A stretch of DNA of 64,000 nt from Paraburkholderia sp. PGU19 (GTDB taxonomy: Bacteria; Pseudomonadota; Gammaproteobacteria; Burkholderiales; Burkholderiaceae). The DNA lies in contig NZ_AP023181.1 in NCBI RefSeq assembly GCF_013426915.1, positions 744,001-808,000 on the forward strand, read 5' to 3'. Shown piece after piece: positions 1-8,537 of the stretch. The translations under genes and the position numbers were made by a program. The notes under the pieces are model-generated. The model saw nothing but the letters and a program-made list of their open reading frames with translations, made no database searches and was not told the origin of the DNA. Positions within the stretch are counted from its first letter, which is position 1, and each line of letters opens with the position of its first letter.

Positions 1-243
1 ATGCAGCGCGGGTGCGTGAAGCGGGTGAGGCGCACCGCAAGAGCGTTGGCAACGAACATGGGTCACGTGATTGCCGTGTGAAGCGTAAGACCGGTTGGGG
101 GCCCTCAGGCAAGAAGAAATGTTGGCGGTGTGAGCCGCTTTCTTTTGCCTACTTTTCTTTGCGGCGGCAAAGAAAAGTAGGTGCTGCCCCGCACAGGGGC
201 GACGCTTGAACGGCAAACACCATCACGCGGATGCCAGCGCAAA
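1..243 (+). repeat. Dispersed intergenic repeat, copy 1
   Basis: This stretch is a near copy of 46692-46934, in the same orientation. The best conserved core runs from about 99 to 210. It contains a perfect 15-bp hairpin (arms 148-162 and 167-181, 4-nt loop GGCG) followed by a conserved CGCACAGGGGCGACGC block, and ends in GCGGATGCCAGCGC. The outer part is alignable but diverged. The copy is cut by the window edge, so its true left end is unknown. It lies just 3' of a minus-strand gene, as does copy 2. It looks like a REP/BIME-type element; no protein is credible in it. Confidence 0.85.
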
Positions 244-249
244 CACGGG

Positions 250-1611
250 CTACGCCAAGTCCCGCCTAAACCCCGCCGCCACATGCCGCGAAGGCAAATA
301 ATCCCCCTCCCCGAACAACCTGTTCCGCAACGTCCCATCGCCATACGCAGTCTTATAAAGACCCCGACTCTGCAGTTCAGGCACGACGAAATCAATAAAA
401 TCCTCATAACTCTCCGGCACGACAGTCCGGCTCAGATTGAACCCATCAATCCCCGTCTCCTCGATCCACGCTTCCAGCTCATCCGCAACCTGGGCAGCAC
501 TGCCCACAATCGCCGGATACCGCCCGCCAAGCTCAAACATCTCGAGCAACTTGCGCCGCGTCCACCCATGCTGCTTCGCCGTCCGCGTAGCCGACTCAAT
601 GGCATTGCCAGGCGCGTAATCAACCGGCGCATCGAGATCGTACTGCGCGTAATCGATGCCCGTACTGGCAGCAAAATGCGCAAGCCCCGCTTCGCGGCTC
701 GCATACCGCAAATAATCCGCGTACTTCTCCAGCGCCTCGCGCTCGGTAGCGCCCGCCACAACAGCCGCCCCCGCAAACACCTTGACGTCATCCGGCCGAC
801 GCCCGGCCAGCACCAGCTGCTCCCGCAATGCCCTCACCATTTCGCGCGCCGCATTCCGGTTCGGCGGCGAAATGAACACGCATTCGGCATGACGCGCGGC
901 AAAGCGCTGGCCACGCCCGGAACTACCTGCCTGGAAGAGCACAGGCGTACGCTGCGGCGACGGCTCCGCAAGGTGATAGCCTTCAACGTTGTAGTACCGC
1001 CCCGCATGCCGAACCTCCTGTACCTTCGCGGGATCGGCATACACCCGCGCGCCCTTGTCGCGCCGCACGGCATTCGCTTCCCAACTGCCTTCCCACAGCT
1101 TGTAGAGCACTTCGAGATACTCGTCCGCGCGCTCATAACGTTCGTCGTGTGGAAGCTGCTCGCTCAAGCCCATCGCGCGCGCCGCACTGTCGAGATACCC
1201 CGTGACGATATTCCAGCCGACCCGCCCTTGCGTCAGATGATCGAGCGTCGAGAAACGGCGTGCGAGCAGATACGGCTGTTCATAAGTGAGATTGACGGTC
1301 ACGCCAAAGCCCAGATGTTGCGTCACGGCAGCCATCGCCGAAACAAGCAGCAAGGGATCGTTGACGGGCAACTGGATCGACTCGCGCAACGTCACGTCGA
1401 CGTTGCGCTGATAAACGTCGTACACACCGACGATATCCGCAAGAAAGAGACCATCGAACAATCCGCGCTCCAGCGTGCGAGCAAGGTCGGTCCAGTACGG
1501 CAACAGGCGGTAGTCGGTCGACCGGTCGCGCGGATGCGTCCACAATCCATGATTGATATGGCCCACGCAATTCATGTTGAACGCGTTGAGCAGAATCTGT
1601 TTCCTCGCCAT
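250..1611 (-). CDS. NtaA/DszA-family FMN-dependent monooxygenase (LLM class)
   Basis: The 453-aa product begins MARKQILLNAFNMNCVGH, the typical N-terminus of the NtaA/SnaA/DszA branch of luciferase-like monooxygenases. Other family hallmarks are the GRVGWNIVTG segment near residue 130 and a C-terminal GIDGFNLS motif. Such enzymes are cytoplasmic, use reduced FMN and O2, and oxidise sulfur compounds, aminopolycarboxylates or related substrates. No flavin reductase is nearby, so FMNH2 must come from elsewhere. The next upstream gene on the strand is a DszC/SfnB-like enzyme, and an Ssu-type importer is divergent, which suggests organosulfur scavenging. GGAG lies about 10 nt before the ATG. The exact substrate cannot be read from sequence. 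Confidence 0.9.
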   Translation of the reverse strand: MARKQILLNAFNMNCVGHINHGLWTHPRDRSTDYRLLPYWTDLARTLERGLFDGLFLADIVGVYDVYQRNVDVTLRESIQLPVNDPLLLVSAMAAVTQHLGFGVTVNLTYEQPYLLARRFSTLDHLTQGRVGWNIVTGYLDSAARAMGLSEQLPHDERYERADEYLEVLYKLWEGSWEANAVRRDKGARVYADPAKVQEVRHAGRYYNVEGYHLAEPSPQRTPVLFQAGSSGRGQRFAARHAECVFISPPNRNAAREMVRALREQLVLAGRRPDDVKVFAGAAVVAGATEREALEKYADYLRYASREAGLAHFAASTGIDYAQYDLDAPVDYAPGNAIESATRTAKQHGWTRRKLLEMFELGGRYPAIVGSAAQVADELEAWIEETGIDGFNLSRTVVPESYEDFIDFVVPELQSRGLYKTAYGDGTLRNRLFGEGDYLPSRHVAAGFRRDLA

Positions 1612-1957
1612 TACAAGGCTCCATGCCGGGGCGGCAGCTTGTCGTTGAGATAGTAGTTGCCTACCGAGTGATACTGACAGCCGCTAGCTGCGAGCGCGTC
1701 GGATTCGTCAGCAATGCGCTTCACGCGCGCGGGGTCCGTGCGCCGCGTCAATTGCGCTGCGGCCAAAGAGGATTCGACTGTAGACATGGTGGCTCATACG
1801 AACGAATAAAGCCCTACGCTCGCGACACAACCGTCGCGCCTCGCTGCGGACAGGGTCAATCCTGTATTGGATCAGCCCAGACGAGCCTGGCCTACTATCG
1901 AATTTGACATTGCTTATGACAGGTTCCGGTTTTCGAATGCGGACGAGGGCATCGAAT
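1612..1957. other. Intergenic region between the two flavoenzyme genes
   Basis: This 346-bp stretch separates two genes on the same strand. Short open frames exist on both strands, but none has a ribosome binding site plus family-like sequence. It probably carries the promoter of the downstream monooxygenase gene. I could not identify a specific operator. Confidence 0.5.
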
Positions 1958-3142
1958 TCAGGAATAGAACGACGGCGTGGGCAGTTCATCGTTCACAGCC
2001 CACTCGCCGAGTTCCTGCAATTTGTAGTCGACGGAATCATGCAGCGTTTGCGTGCGCAGATTGCGCCAGAACCGGTCCAGGCGCAGCGCGCCATGCGTGG
2101 CGCGCGCGCCCGCCACCTCGAACAGCCGGCTGGTCAGGTCGAGACCGACGCGCGTGGCAGCAACCTTGGCCGTCGCGATCGCAACGGCAACATGCCCGCG
2201 CGTTGTCTCGTCGAGTTCCGCGCCATGCGTCCAGGCATCGTCGAACAGCTGTACCGCGCGCCCGGCCAGCAAACGAACGCTTTCCAGCCCAACCCAGAAC
2301 TCGCCATAGTGACGCAACGTGTGGGGGTCCTTGCTGGCTTGTTCCGCAGGCGACTTGAACCAGAGTCGCGATTCATTTCGCGTGTAGTGCTTCATCTCCG
2401 CAAAGACGCCTTCGCCGATGCCAAGAAACATCTGCGTGAAAATCAATTGCGCCAACAACGGACGAAGGCACGCGAAAGGCGTGCTCAACGGACCCGGCTC
2501 GCGCAGCAGTTCGCTTGCTTCAACGCGCACATTCTCGAAGAGCGCGCTGCCGCTATCCGTTTGCCGCTGCCCGAAGCTGTTCCAGTCGTGATTCAACGTG
2601 ATGCCGGAACGGGACGTGGGTATTGCCGCGATCAGCAGCTTGCGGCTGGCGGCATCCAGCCCCGACGCAACCAGCATGTCGGAGTCGAGCGCCCCCGAGC
2701 AAAAGCTCTTCCTGCCGGAGAATTCGTACGCGTTGTCCACGCGTTGCACCACGGTACGCGTATCCAATGGGTTCAGCGTGTTGCCCCAGAACCAGTTCTT
2801 CTGCGCGGTCTGCTCGAACCAGGGTTCCCATTGATCCGGACGTCCGAACAGCCGCACGGTAGCGAGCAGCAGATGATGGAATCCGAACACATGCGCAATC
2901 GAACTGTCGACTCGCGCGAACGTCCTGACCACATCGAGCGTCTGCGTCCAGCTCGCGCCGGTTCCGCCGTATTGCCGGGGAATCGATAGCGACAGCAGGC
3001 CGCTGGCCCTTATCGCGTCGCGCTCGGCCTTGGGCGTGCCGCCCTTTTCATCGCGTTCGACCGCGCTCGCGGCAAATTGCTGCGCAAGCGCCTGCGCCGT
3101 CTGGATCTGCGAAGCGGGATTGGATTCAACGTGTGTCGTCAT
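1958..3142 (-). CDS. Acyl-CoA dehydrogenase-like flavin monooxygenase (DszC/SfnB type)
   Basis: The product is 394 aa and has the three-part acyl-CoA dehydrogenase fold: an N-terminal helical part, a central beta region with SGRKSFCSGA, and a C-terminal four-helix part with FEVAGARATHG. The sequence IPRQYGGTG near residue 55 is typical of the DszC/SfnB/XiaF subgroup, whose members act as FMNH2-dependent oxygenases rather than dehydrogenases. I chose the ATG at 3142, which begins MTTHVESN; an in-frame start at 3205 would add 21 hydrophobic residues not seen in the family. It is divergent from ssuA and upstream of a DszA-like gene. A role in oxidising an organosulfur compound to release sulfur is inferred from this context. 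Confidence 0.85.
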   Translation of the reverse strand: MTTHVESNPASQIQTAQALAQQFAASAVERDEKGGTPKAERDAIRASGLLSLSIPRQYGGTGASWTQTLDVVRTFARVDSSIAHVFGFHHLLLATVRLFGRPDQWEPWFEQTAQKNWFWGNTLNPLDTRTVVQRVDNAYEFSGRKSFCSGALDSDMLVASGLDAASRKLLIAAIPTSRSGITLNHDWNSFGQRQTDSGSALFENVRVEASELLREPGPLSTPFACLRPLLAQLIFTQMFLGIGEGVFAEMKHYTRNESRLWFKSPAEQASKDPHTLRHYGEFWVGLESVRLLAGRAVQLFDDAWTHGAELDETTRGHVAVAIATAKVAATRVGLDLTSRLFEVAGARATHGALRLDRFWRNLRTQTLHDSVDYKLQELGEWAVNDELPTPSFYS

Positions 3143-3406
3143 GGTGAGCAAGGCCGGAAAGATGACTGGCAAGTTTAAGAAAGCCACTACGGCAAGACCT
3201 ACCATCGAGTGCTTGAATGCTTATGCAGATTTCTTCTTAGGACGCGTACTGTCAATGCGAACGCTGCACCACATTGTCTGCCGAAACAGAAACCCGCTTC
3301 TGCAATAGCGCCAGCACTGCTTTGATTCTGAACTTTAATTGGTTCGCAGATGCGATCGGCCTGGTTACATTAAAGCTCAAATCACACGTGACCATAAGGA
3401 CAATCG

Positions 3407-4438
3407 ATGGCATCGGTTCGGGGCTTTGCATTCTTCGCGCGGGCGCGCCGCGCGCACGTTCTGCGCGACATCATGACGACGGCAGCCGCCGCGCTGGCGC
3501 TCTGCTATTTCGGCAGCACGCAGGCTGCGCCGCTCGCCGAACTGAAGCTCGACTACGCGTACTACTCGCCGGAGAGCCTCGTCATCAAGCGCAATGGCTG
3601 GCTGGAACAGGAGTTCGCCGCCGATCTCACGCAGATCAAGTGGGTACTGAGCCTGGGAAGCAACCGCGCACTCGAATATCTTAATAGCGGTGCCGTCGAT
3701 ATCGGCTCGACAGCGGGTCTCGCTGCCGTGCTCGGCAAGGCAAACGGCAATCCGATCCGTGCGGTGTATGTGTTTTCCCGGCCTGAATGGACTGCCCTCG
3801 TCGTGCGCAAGGATTCGCCCATCAAGAGTCTCGCCGATCTGAAAGGCAAGAAGATTGCGGCGACCAAGGGCACCGATCCGTTCCTCTTCACGCTGCGCGC
3901 GCTGCATACCGTGGGTCTCTCGCGCGATGACGTCGAAATCGTGAATCTCCAGCATCCGGACGGCCGCACGGCGCTCGCGAACAGCCAGGTCGACGCGTGG
4001 GCCGGGCTCGACCCGCACATGGCCGCCGCGCAAATCGACGATGGCGCGCGTCTGCTTTATCGCAATGTCGATTTCAACACGTGGGGACTGCTCAACGCAC
4101 GCGAGGACTTCATTCGCGAGCATCCGGACCAACTGGCGCGCGTATTGAAGGTCTATGAGAAAGCACGCGTGTGGATCGCCGCGCACCCCGACGATACGGC
4201 GAAGATCGTCTCGGAGGAATCGAAGGTATCGCTCGCGGTCGCGAAGCTGCAACTCAGCCGCAACGACTTCAGCCATCCGCAGCCCGGCGCGGAACAGATC
4301 GCCGCGCTCAAGGCAGCCGCGCCGATTCTCGTCGGCGAGCAGTTGGTGAAAAGCGGCACCGATCTCAATCAGGTTATCGACGCGCTGATCGATCCGAAAA
4401 TCGCGCAGCCCATCATCGCGAGCAACGGCGCGAAATGA
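3407..4438 (+). CDS. ssuA: Aliphatic sulfonate ABC transporter, periplasmic binding protein
   Basis: The 343-aa product has a cationic N-terminus and a hydrophobic stretch ending in QAAP near residue 41, consistent with export to the periplasm. The mature part starts with LKLDYAYYSPESLVIK, characteristic of the SsuA/TauA branch. Further family segments are GSTAGLAAVLGKA and KGKKIAATKGTDPFLF. It should capture a sulfonate or similar organosulfur ligand and deliver it to SsuC and SsuB encoded next. ATAAGGA precedes the ATG by 6 nt. The long N-terminus of about 40 residues is unusual; ATG codons at 21-23 aa could be an alternative start (MTTAAAALAL). Confidence 0.9.
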   Translation: MASVRGFAFFARARRAHVLRDIMTTAAAALALCYFGSTQAAPLAELKLDYAYYSPESLVIKRNGWLEQEFAADLTQIKWVLSLGSNRALEYLNSGAVDIGSTAGLAAVLGKANGNPIRAVYVFSRPEWTALVVRKDSPIKSLADLKGKKIAATKGTDPFLFTLRALHTVGLSRDDVEIVNLQHPDGRTALANSQVDAWAGLDPHMAAAQIDDGARLLYRNVDFNTWGLLNAREDFIREHPDQLARVLKVYEKARVWIAAHPDDTAKIVSEESKVSLAVAKLQLSRNDFSHPQPGAEQIAALKAAAPILVGEQLVKSGTDLNQVIDALIDPKIAQPIIASNGAK

Positions 4439-4489
4439 CGCGCGCAACACGACGCATGCAAGCAGTCATCATTCGCATGGACTTGAATC

Positions 4490-5356
4490 ATGGCTGCCAC
4501 TGAACAGATCCTCGCGCTCAAGACGCGCGATTCACACGCGCGCTCGGCCACCGGGCGCACATCGCGCAAGCGGCCGCCTGACGCGATGCGGTTATGGCGC
4601 TACGCAGGGTATGCGGTACCCGTCGTCTTTCTCGCCGTGATCGAAGCGCTGGTGCGCGCGTCCGTGCTGCCGATGCATCTCGTCCCCGCCCCCAGCACGA
4701 TCGCACAAACGTTGTTGGATCTCGGCGCGGCACGCGTCGCACGACACATCGGCGCGAGCGTCGTACGCGTGTACACGGGCTTCGCGCTCGGCTCGGCGCT
4801 CGCGTTGCTGATCGGCGCGGCGATGGGACTGAGCCGCCGCGTCGATGCGCTGCTCGACCCTGCGTTTCAGGCACTTCGCGCGATTCCATCGCTCGCATGG
4901 GTTCCGATCCTGCTGCTGTGGATGGGTATCGACGAAGCACCCAAGATCACGCTCATCGCGATTGGCGCGTTCTTCCCCGTGCAACTCAGCGTAGTCGCGG
5001 GCATTCATGGTGTCGATCGCAAGCTGATCGAATTCGGCGAGCTCAACCGGCTGACGCCGCGCGCGATGTTCACGCGCATTCTGCTGCCCGCGTCGATGCC
5101 GCAGATCTTCACGGGATTGCGCACGGGACTGAGCCTCGCATGGATGTTCATGGTCGCCGCCGAACTGATCGCCGCGACGCGCGGCCTCGGCTATCTGCTC
5201 AGCGACGGCCGCGAGACGGGCAGGCCCGATCTCGTGTTCGGCGCGATCCTGCTGCTGGCGCTGCTCGGCAAACTGAGCGACGGCGCGTTCAAACTCATCG
5301 AAACGCGCGCGCTGTCCTGGCGCGATGCGCGCCACGTTTCGGGAGACGCGCCGTGA
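4490..5356 (+). CDS. ssuC: Aliphatic sulfonate ABC transporter permease
   Basis: The 288-aa product has about six predicted transmembrane helices (from roughly residue 38 on) and the binding-protein-dependent permease loop around residues 180-205 (ELNRLTPRAMFTRILLPASM), which contacts the ATPase. It is the inner-membrane channel of the Ssu-type importer. It lies 51 bp after ssuA and its stop overlaps the GTG start of ssuB by 4 bp (GTGA), so the two are probably translationally coupled. Length matches the family. The first 30 residues are hydrophilic and basic. Confidence 0.92.
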   Translation: MAATEQILALKTRDSHARSATGRTSRKRPPDAMRLWRYAGYAVPVVFLAVIEALVRASVLPMHLVPAPSTIAQTLLDLGAARVARHIGASVVRVYTGFALGSALALLIGAAMGLSRRVDALLDPAFQALRAIPSLAWVPILLLWMGIDEAPKITLIAIGAFFPVQLSVVAGIHGVDRKLIEFGELNRLTPRAMFTRILLPASMPQIFTGLRTGLSLAWMFMVAAELIAATRGLGYLLSDGRETGRPDLVFGAILLLALLGKLSDGAFKLIETRALSWRDARHVSGDAP

Positions 5357-6108
5357 GCCCGTCTTCTGCGCTCTTGCTGCAAGTGCGCGGCCTCGCGCGG
5401 CGCTTCGGGCAGCGCACGGTATTCGAACAGGTATCGTTCGAACTGGCACGCGGTGAGATCGTCAGTCTGGTCGGCCCGAGCGGATGTGGAAAGAGCACGC
5501 TGCTGCGGGCGATTGCAGGCCTCGACGGGCACGCGGATGGTTCCGTGCTGCTGGAGCAGCAATTACAGCGCGGTCCATCCGACAGAATCGGCATGATCTT
5601 TCAGGAGCCACGGCTGCTGCCCTGGCTCAGCGTCGCCGACAATATCGCGTTCGCCGCCGGCCCCAGGCAGGGACGTGATCCGCGCGTCGATACCTTGCTG
5701 GCAGAAGTCGGCCTGTCGGGCGTGCGCGATGCGCTGCCGAAACAGCTATCGGGCGGCATGGCGCAACGTGTCGCCCTGGCGCGAGGACTTTTCGCGGAGC
5801 CGGATCTGCTATTGCTCGACGAACCGTTCAGCGCCGTCGACGCCATCACACGCTCGCGCCTTCAGCGTGTCCTGCTCGCGCTCGCGCACGCGCACGGAAC
5901 GACCATCCTGCTCGTCACGCACGATCTGGACGAAGCGCTTCTCCTGTCCGATCGTGTTCTGTTGCTGTCGCCGCCGGGCGATGACCGCCCAAGCCACATC
6001 GCGCGCGAGCTTCACGTCGACGCGCCACGGCCTCGAAATCTCCGCGATCCTGCGATGGATGCACTGCGAGATACTTTGCTGGACGGTATCGCGTCAACGC
6101 CGATCTGA
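5353..6108 (+). CDS. ssuB: Aliphatic sulfonate ABC transporter ATP-binding protein
   Basis: The 251-aa product has Walker A GPSGCGKST, the signature LSGGMAQRVALARGL, Walker B LLLLDEPFSAVDA and a switch histidine in LVTHDLDEAL. It begins at a GTG that overlaps the stop of ssuC. It energises uptake through SsuC. The Q-loop region FQEPRLLPWLSV is typical of the nitrate/sulfonate/taurine subfamily. It is the last gene of the ssuA-C-B operon. No ssuD-type gene follows; the likely oxygenases are the two divergent flavoenzymes. Confidence 0.93.
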   Translation: MSPSSALLLQVRGLARRFGQRTVFEQVSFELARGEIVSLVGPSGCGKSTLLRAIAGLDGHADGSVLLEQQLQRGPSDRIGMIFQEPRLLPWLSVADNIAFAAGPRQGRDPRVDTLLAEVGLSGVRDALPKQLSGGMAQRVALARGLFAEPDLLLLDEPFSAVDAITRSRLQRVLLALAHAHGTTILLVTHDLDEALLLSDRVLLLSPPGDDRPSHIARELHVDAPRPRNLRDPAMDALRDTLLDGIASTPI

Positions 6109-6180
6109 CCGTGTCGAGCCTGTGCATCGAGGCGCGCTGACGGGACACGATGTGCACTTCGCGACACTGCTCATCGGTCC

Positions 6181-6354
6181 GACGTCAGTCACACAACGGC
6201 CCTTGCCGAAGCGCTACGGTCGCATCTCGCGATCCGGGGCGAAGGCGTCTTCAGCGCGGCGATTCATCTTGCGGATGCCGCGCAAGCGCGTGGACTACCG
6301 CGCTCGCTCAGTCACGGCGCACGGCTCGAATTCGTTCACGCGCCGGGCAGTTGA
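6181..6354 (+). pseudogene. Remnant of an unidentified gene (3' fragment)
   Basis: A 57-codon open stretch with strongly host-like codon use ends at TGA 6352. It reads DVSHTTALAEALRSHLAIR, then VFSAAIHLADAAQARGLPRS, and ends LEFVHAPGS. It has no start codon and no ribosome site. Upstream, sense-like sequence (GHDVHFATLLIGPTS) appears in a different frame, as if a frameshift had joined them. I do not recognise the family. I read it as the decayed 3' end of a gene, but it could also be chance. Confidence 0.35.
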
Positions 6355-6359
6355 GCCGC

Positions 6360-6556
6360 TTCAGGCCGGCAGCTTGCCTTTCCTGCGCAACACGGAGACG
6401 ACCTCGTCGATGCTCGAGCAAGCGGCGGCCAACCGCCCGCCGTTCGTCGTTGATGGCATCGATGCTTCGCTGCATCGCGGCTGCCTTCGCCGCGATATAG
6501 ACGGCCATGCCGTAACCGAAGCGCTCGATCAAATCCTTGCACAAAAAGTTTTGCAT
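6360..6556 (-). pseudogene. Possible frameshifted small gene
   Basis: On the minus strand an ATG at 6556 opens a frame beginning MQNFLCKDLIERFGYGMAVY and continuing IAAKAAAMQRSIDAIND. About 100 nt later the plausible sequence moves to the +1 frame and ends CSSIDEVVSVLRRKGKLPA at the stop 6360-6362. Staying in the first frame gives arginine-rich non-protein-like sequence to 6308. The simplest reading is a small gene of about 65 codons broken by one frameshift, converging on the remnant at 6181-6354. The family is not recognised. Confidence 0.35.
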
Positions 6557-6600
6557 AGTGGTTCGACGACGATGCCATGCTGGCGCAGCGACCAGGACAT

Positions 6601-7512
6601 CTAGAACGCTTCCGCAAGGAATGGCACGAGCGCAGACAGCACCTCATCCGGCGCGTCCTCGGGCAGCAGATGACCACCAGGCAGCGCCCTTCCCGTCACG
6701 CGCGATGCCCACTTCGACCATACGTCGATAGGCAGCGTCTTTCGTGCTCTCTGCTCCCGCTCGCTCCACAGCACCAGCACGGGTGATGTCAGCTTCTTCC
6801 CTGTGTCGAAATCGGCTGTGTCGTACTGAAGGTCCTCTGCAGTCGCGGCACGATAGTCCTCGCAGATTGCATGACGCACTTCGGGTTTGCGAAACGCGGC
6901 CCGGTAGGCATCGAGTGCCAGCGGATCGATCCCTTCGAGTCCGCCCGCCATCTTCGATAGTGCTGCATCGATAAATGCGTCGGGGTCCGCGTCCAGCATG
7001 CGCTCAGGAAGATCGAACGGTTGCGCGAGAAAGAACCAGTGCCACGCATTCAGCGCGAAGGTTCTGTCGACGCCCGCGAACGCATCCAGCGTGGGGATGA
7101 CTGTCAGCGACGCGTATGCGGCAACGCACTGAGGATGATCGAGCGCCAGCCGGTACCCGACGCGCGCGCCACGGTCATGCCCGACGACCGCGAACCGCTC
7201 ATGTCCCAAACGATCCATCAAGCCGACGAGCGCGTGCGCAACGCGACGTTTGGTCCATCGCGGCTGATCGTTTCGCGTGCGGCTGTCGCCGTATCCCGGC
7301 AAGTCGGGCACGATGACGGTATGGGATTGCGCGAGCGTCGGCGCAACCTTTCGCCAGGCGATATGGGTTTGCGGATAGCCGTGCAACAGCAGGACGGGCG
7401 GGCCGGAGCCGCCTGTCACGCCACGGAATGACACGTCCTCCGCATCAACGTCGAGCTTCGAGAAGCCGGGGAAAAAACTGTTTGCAGCAGGCTGAGCATT
7501 GTCATGCGTCAT
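6601..7512 (-). CDS. Haloacetate dehalogenase-like alpha/beta hydrolase
   Basis: The 303-aa product closely resembles fluoroacetate dehalogenases. Asp113 lies in GHDRGARVGYR, with Arg114 and Arg117 at the carboxylate-binding positions. His158 and Trp159 (AWHWFF) and Tyr220 (EDYRA) match the halide pocket, and His281 (LPGGH) is the general base. The oxyanion region is HGYPQTH. The third catalytic acid, Asp in the family motif LDIIPT, is Thr137 here (LTVIPT), which is odd. Start: AAGGAGGTGTCC precedes ATG 7512; a longer open frame upstream is not protein-like. It is last in a minus-strand set after a CmcJ-like oxygenase. It may be a haloacid or ester hydrolase; activity is uncertain because of the missing acid. 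Confidence 0.88.
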   Translation of the reverse strand: MTHDNAQPAANSFFPGFSKLDVDAEDVSFRGVTGGSGPPVLLLHGYPQTHIAWRKVAPTLAQSHTVIVPDLPGYGDSRTRNDQPRWTKRRVAHALVGLMDRLGHERFAVVGHDRGARVGYRLALDHPQCVAAYASLTVIPTLDAFAGVDRTFALNAWHWFFLAQPFDLPERMLDADPDAFIDAALSKMAGGLEGIDPLALDAYRAAFRKPEVRHAICEDYRAATAEDLQYDTADFDTGKKLTSPVLVLWSEREQRARKTLPIDVWSKWASRVTGRALPGGHLLPEDAPDEVLSALVPFLAEAF

Positions 7513-7675
7513 GGACACCTCCTTATGCGACGCGACAGGCACTCGAACGGGACGAACACACCGACGCGCCAGACGAAGCTTATGCGATCGTCGTGGTTTT
7601 GCGGGCTCCGCACGCTGCATGTGGTGAGCGCGTTCGCTGACGAATGATTTATGCCGAGAAGGTGCCAGCCCAAAC

Positions 7676-8506
7676 TCAGAAGAACAGCAACGAGCGCAGT
7701 TCGATACTACGCCGTGCTCTTGCATCGGGCGGCGACGACGGATCATCGAATGCGGTATGCGCCGTCAGCCGCGCGATATCGTCGCCTGCGGAATCGTAGA
7801 TTTTCAGCAGCAGCACTTCGTCCGGCGTCATCAACGGAAAGTAGTACCAGCGGTGCCGCGGATTGAAAACGAATGCATACGTCTCGCCGACCTTGTCCGG
7901 ATAGATCAGATCCGACGGCACGAGATCGGTCAGCGCGATACTGCGCGCATCGCACAATGCGAGCGGCGACGATTCGACCGTCGATCCGACAGGACGCCAC
8001 AGGTTGACGATCGCCACCCTGCCTTTCAGCAGTGCTTCCGCTTCATGCGGCGGCAGATGATCGCGCACGCGGCGCGGACCCGAGACGAAGGTCTGATCGT
8101 TGTGAATGAATTTGACCGGCTCGCGCACACCGCTCGCTCGCGCCGCCTGGCCGTCGCGAAGCGTGTGATCGAAGATGACGACGCGCTTCGCACCCGTCCA
8201 GCGCTTGAGCAGCGCTTCGGCCTCAGGGTAGTAGACGCGTTCGATCGCGGCAGGGTCCGAGAAGTCGCTGAGCGCGCTCGCGTGCTGCCGCAGTTCAAAA
8301 CCATTGCGGTCCAGCGATAAGCCACCCGGCGGCGGCGACACGCGCGCATTGACGATATTCACACGCTGCGTCCGGTACACGCCGCTGCGCTGTGGCTCGC
8401 CTGCAGGCGGCTCATAGGCATATGTGGCGGGCTTTTCTCCCGTCGCGATGAGATAGTTCAACGCGGCTTCGACAACGGCTGGCTGTTCGACGACGATATC
8501 GCTCAT
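7676..8506 (-). CDS. CmcJ/NvfI-family oxygenase-like protein
   Basis: The 276-aa product resembles the CmcJ/NvfI/AsaB family, which includes Fe(II)/2-oxoglutarate-type enzymes in antibiotic and fungal metabolite pathways. It shows a phenol-like core with FDHTLRDG near residue 117, HNDQT near 135 (candidate metal-binding H-x-D), NLWRPVG near 170 and RHRWYYFPLMTPDEVLLLKIYDS near 220-240, all family landmarks. It should be cytoplasmic. GGAG lies about 8 nt before the ATG. It starts 31 bp after the 81-aa gene and is 163 bp upstream of the hydrolase gene. The substrate is unknown. Confidence 0.82.
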   Translation of the reverse strand: MSDIVVEQPAVVEAALNYLIATGEKPATYAYEPPAGEPQRSGVYRTQRVNIVNARVSPPPGGLSLDRNGFELRQHASALSDFSDPAAIERVYYPEAEALLKRWTGAKRVVIFDHTLRDGQAARASGVREPVKFIHNDQTFVSGPRRVRDHLPPHEAEALLKGRVAIVNLWRPVGSTVESSPLALCDARSIALTDLVPSDLIYPDKVGETYAFVFNPRHRWYYFPLMTPDEVLLLKIYDSAGDDIARLTAHTAFDDPSSPPDARARRSIELRSLLFF

Positions 8507-8537
8507 TGCTTACGCTCCATGCATGCGCGCGACTCAA

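Noticed and set aside
181..1653. 490-codon open frame on the plus strand
   Set aside because: It is opposite the flavin monooxygenase gene and has arginine-rich, non-family sequence caused by the high GC content.
3143..3406. Sigma-54 promoter for the DszC-like gene
   Set aside because: TGGC and TTGC occur near 3165-3190 on the minus strand, but the spacing is 3 nt too long for the -24/-12 pattern.
4594..6108. 504-aa fusion of permease-region sequence and SsuB
   Set aside because: The first 253 codons overlap ssuC in another frame. The GTG at 5353 gives a normal 251-aa ATPase.
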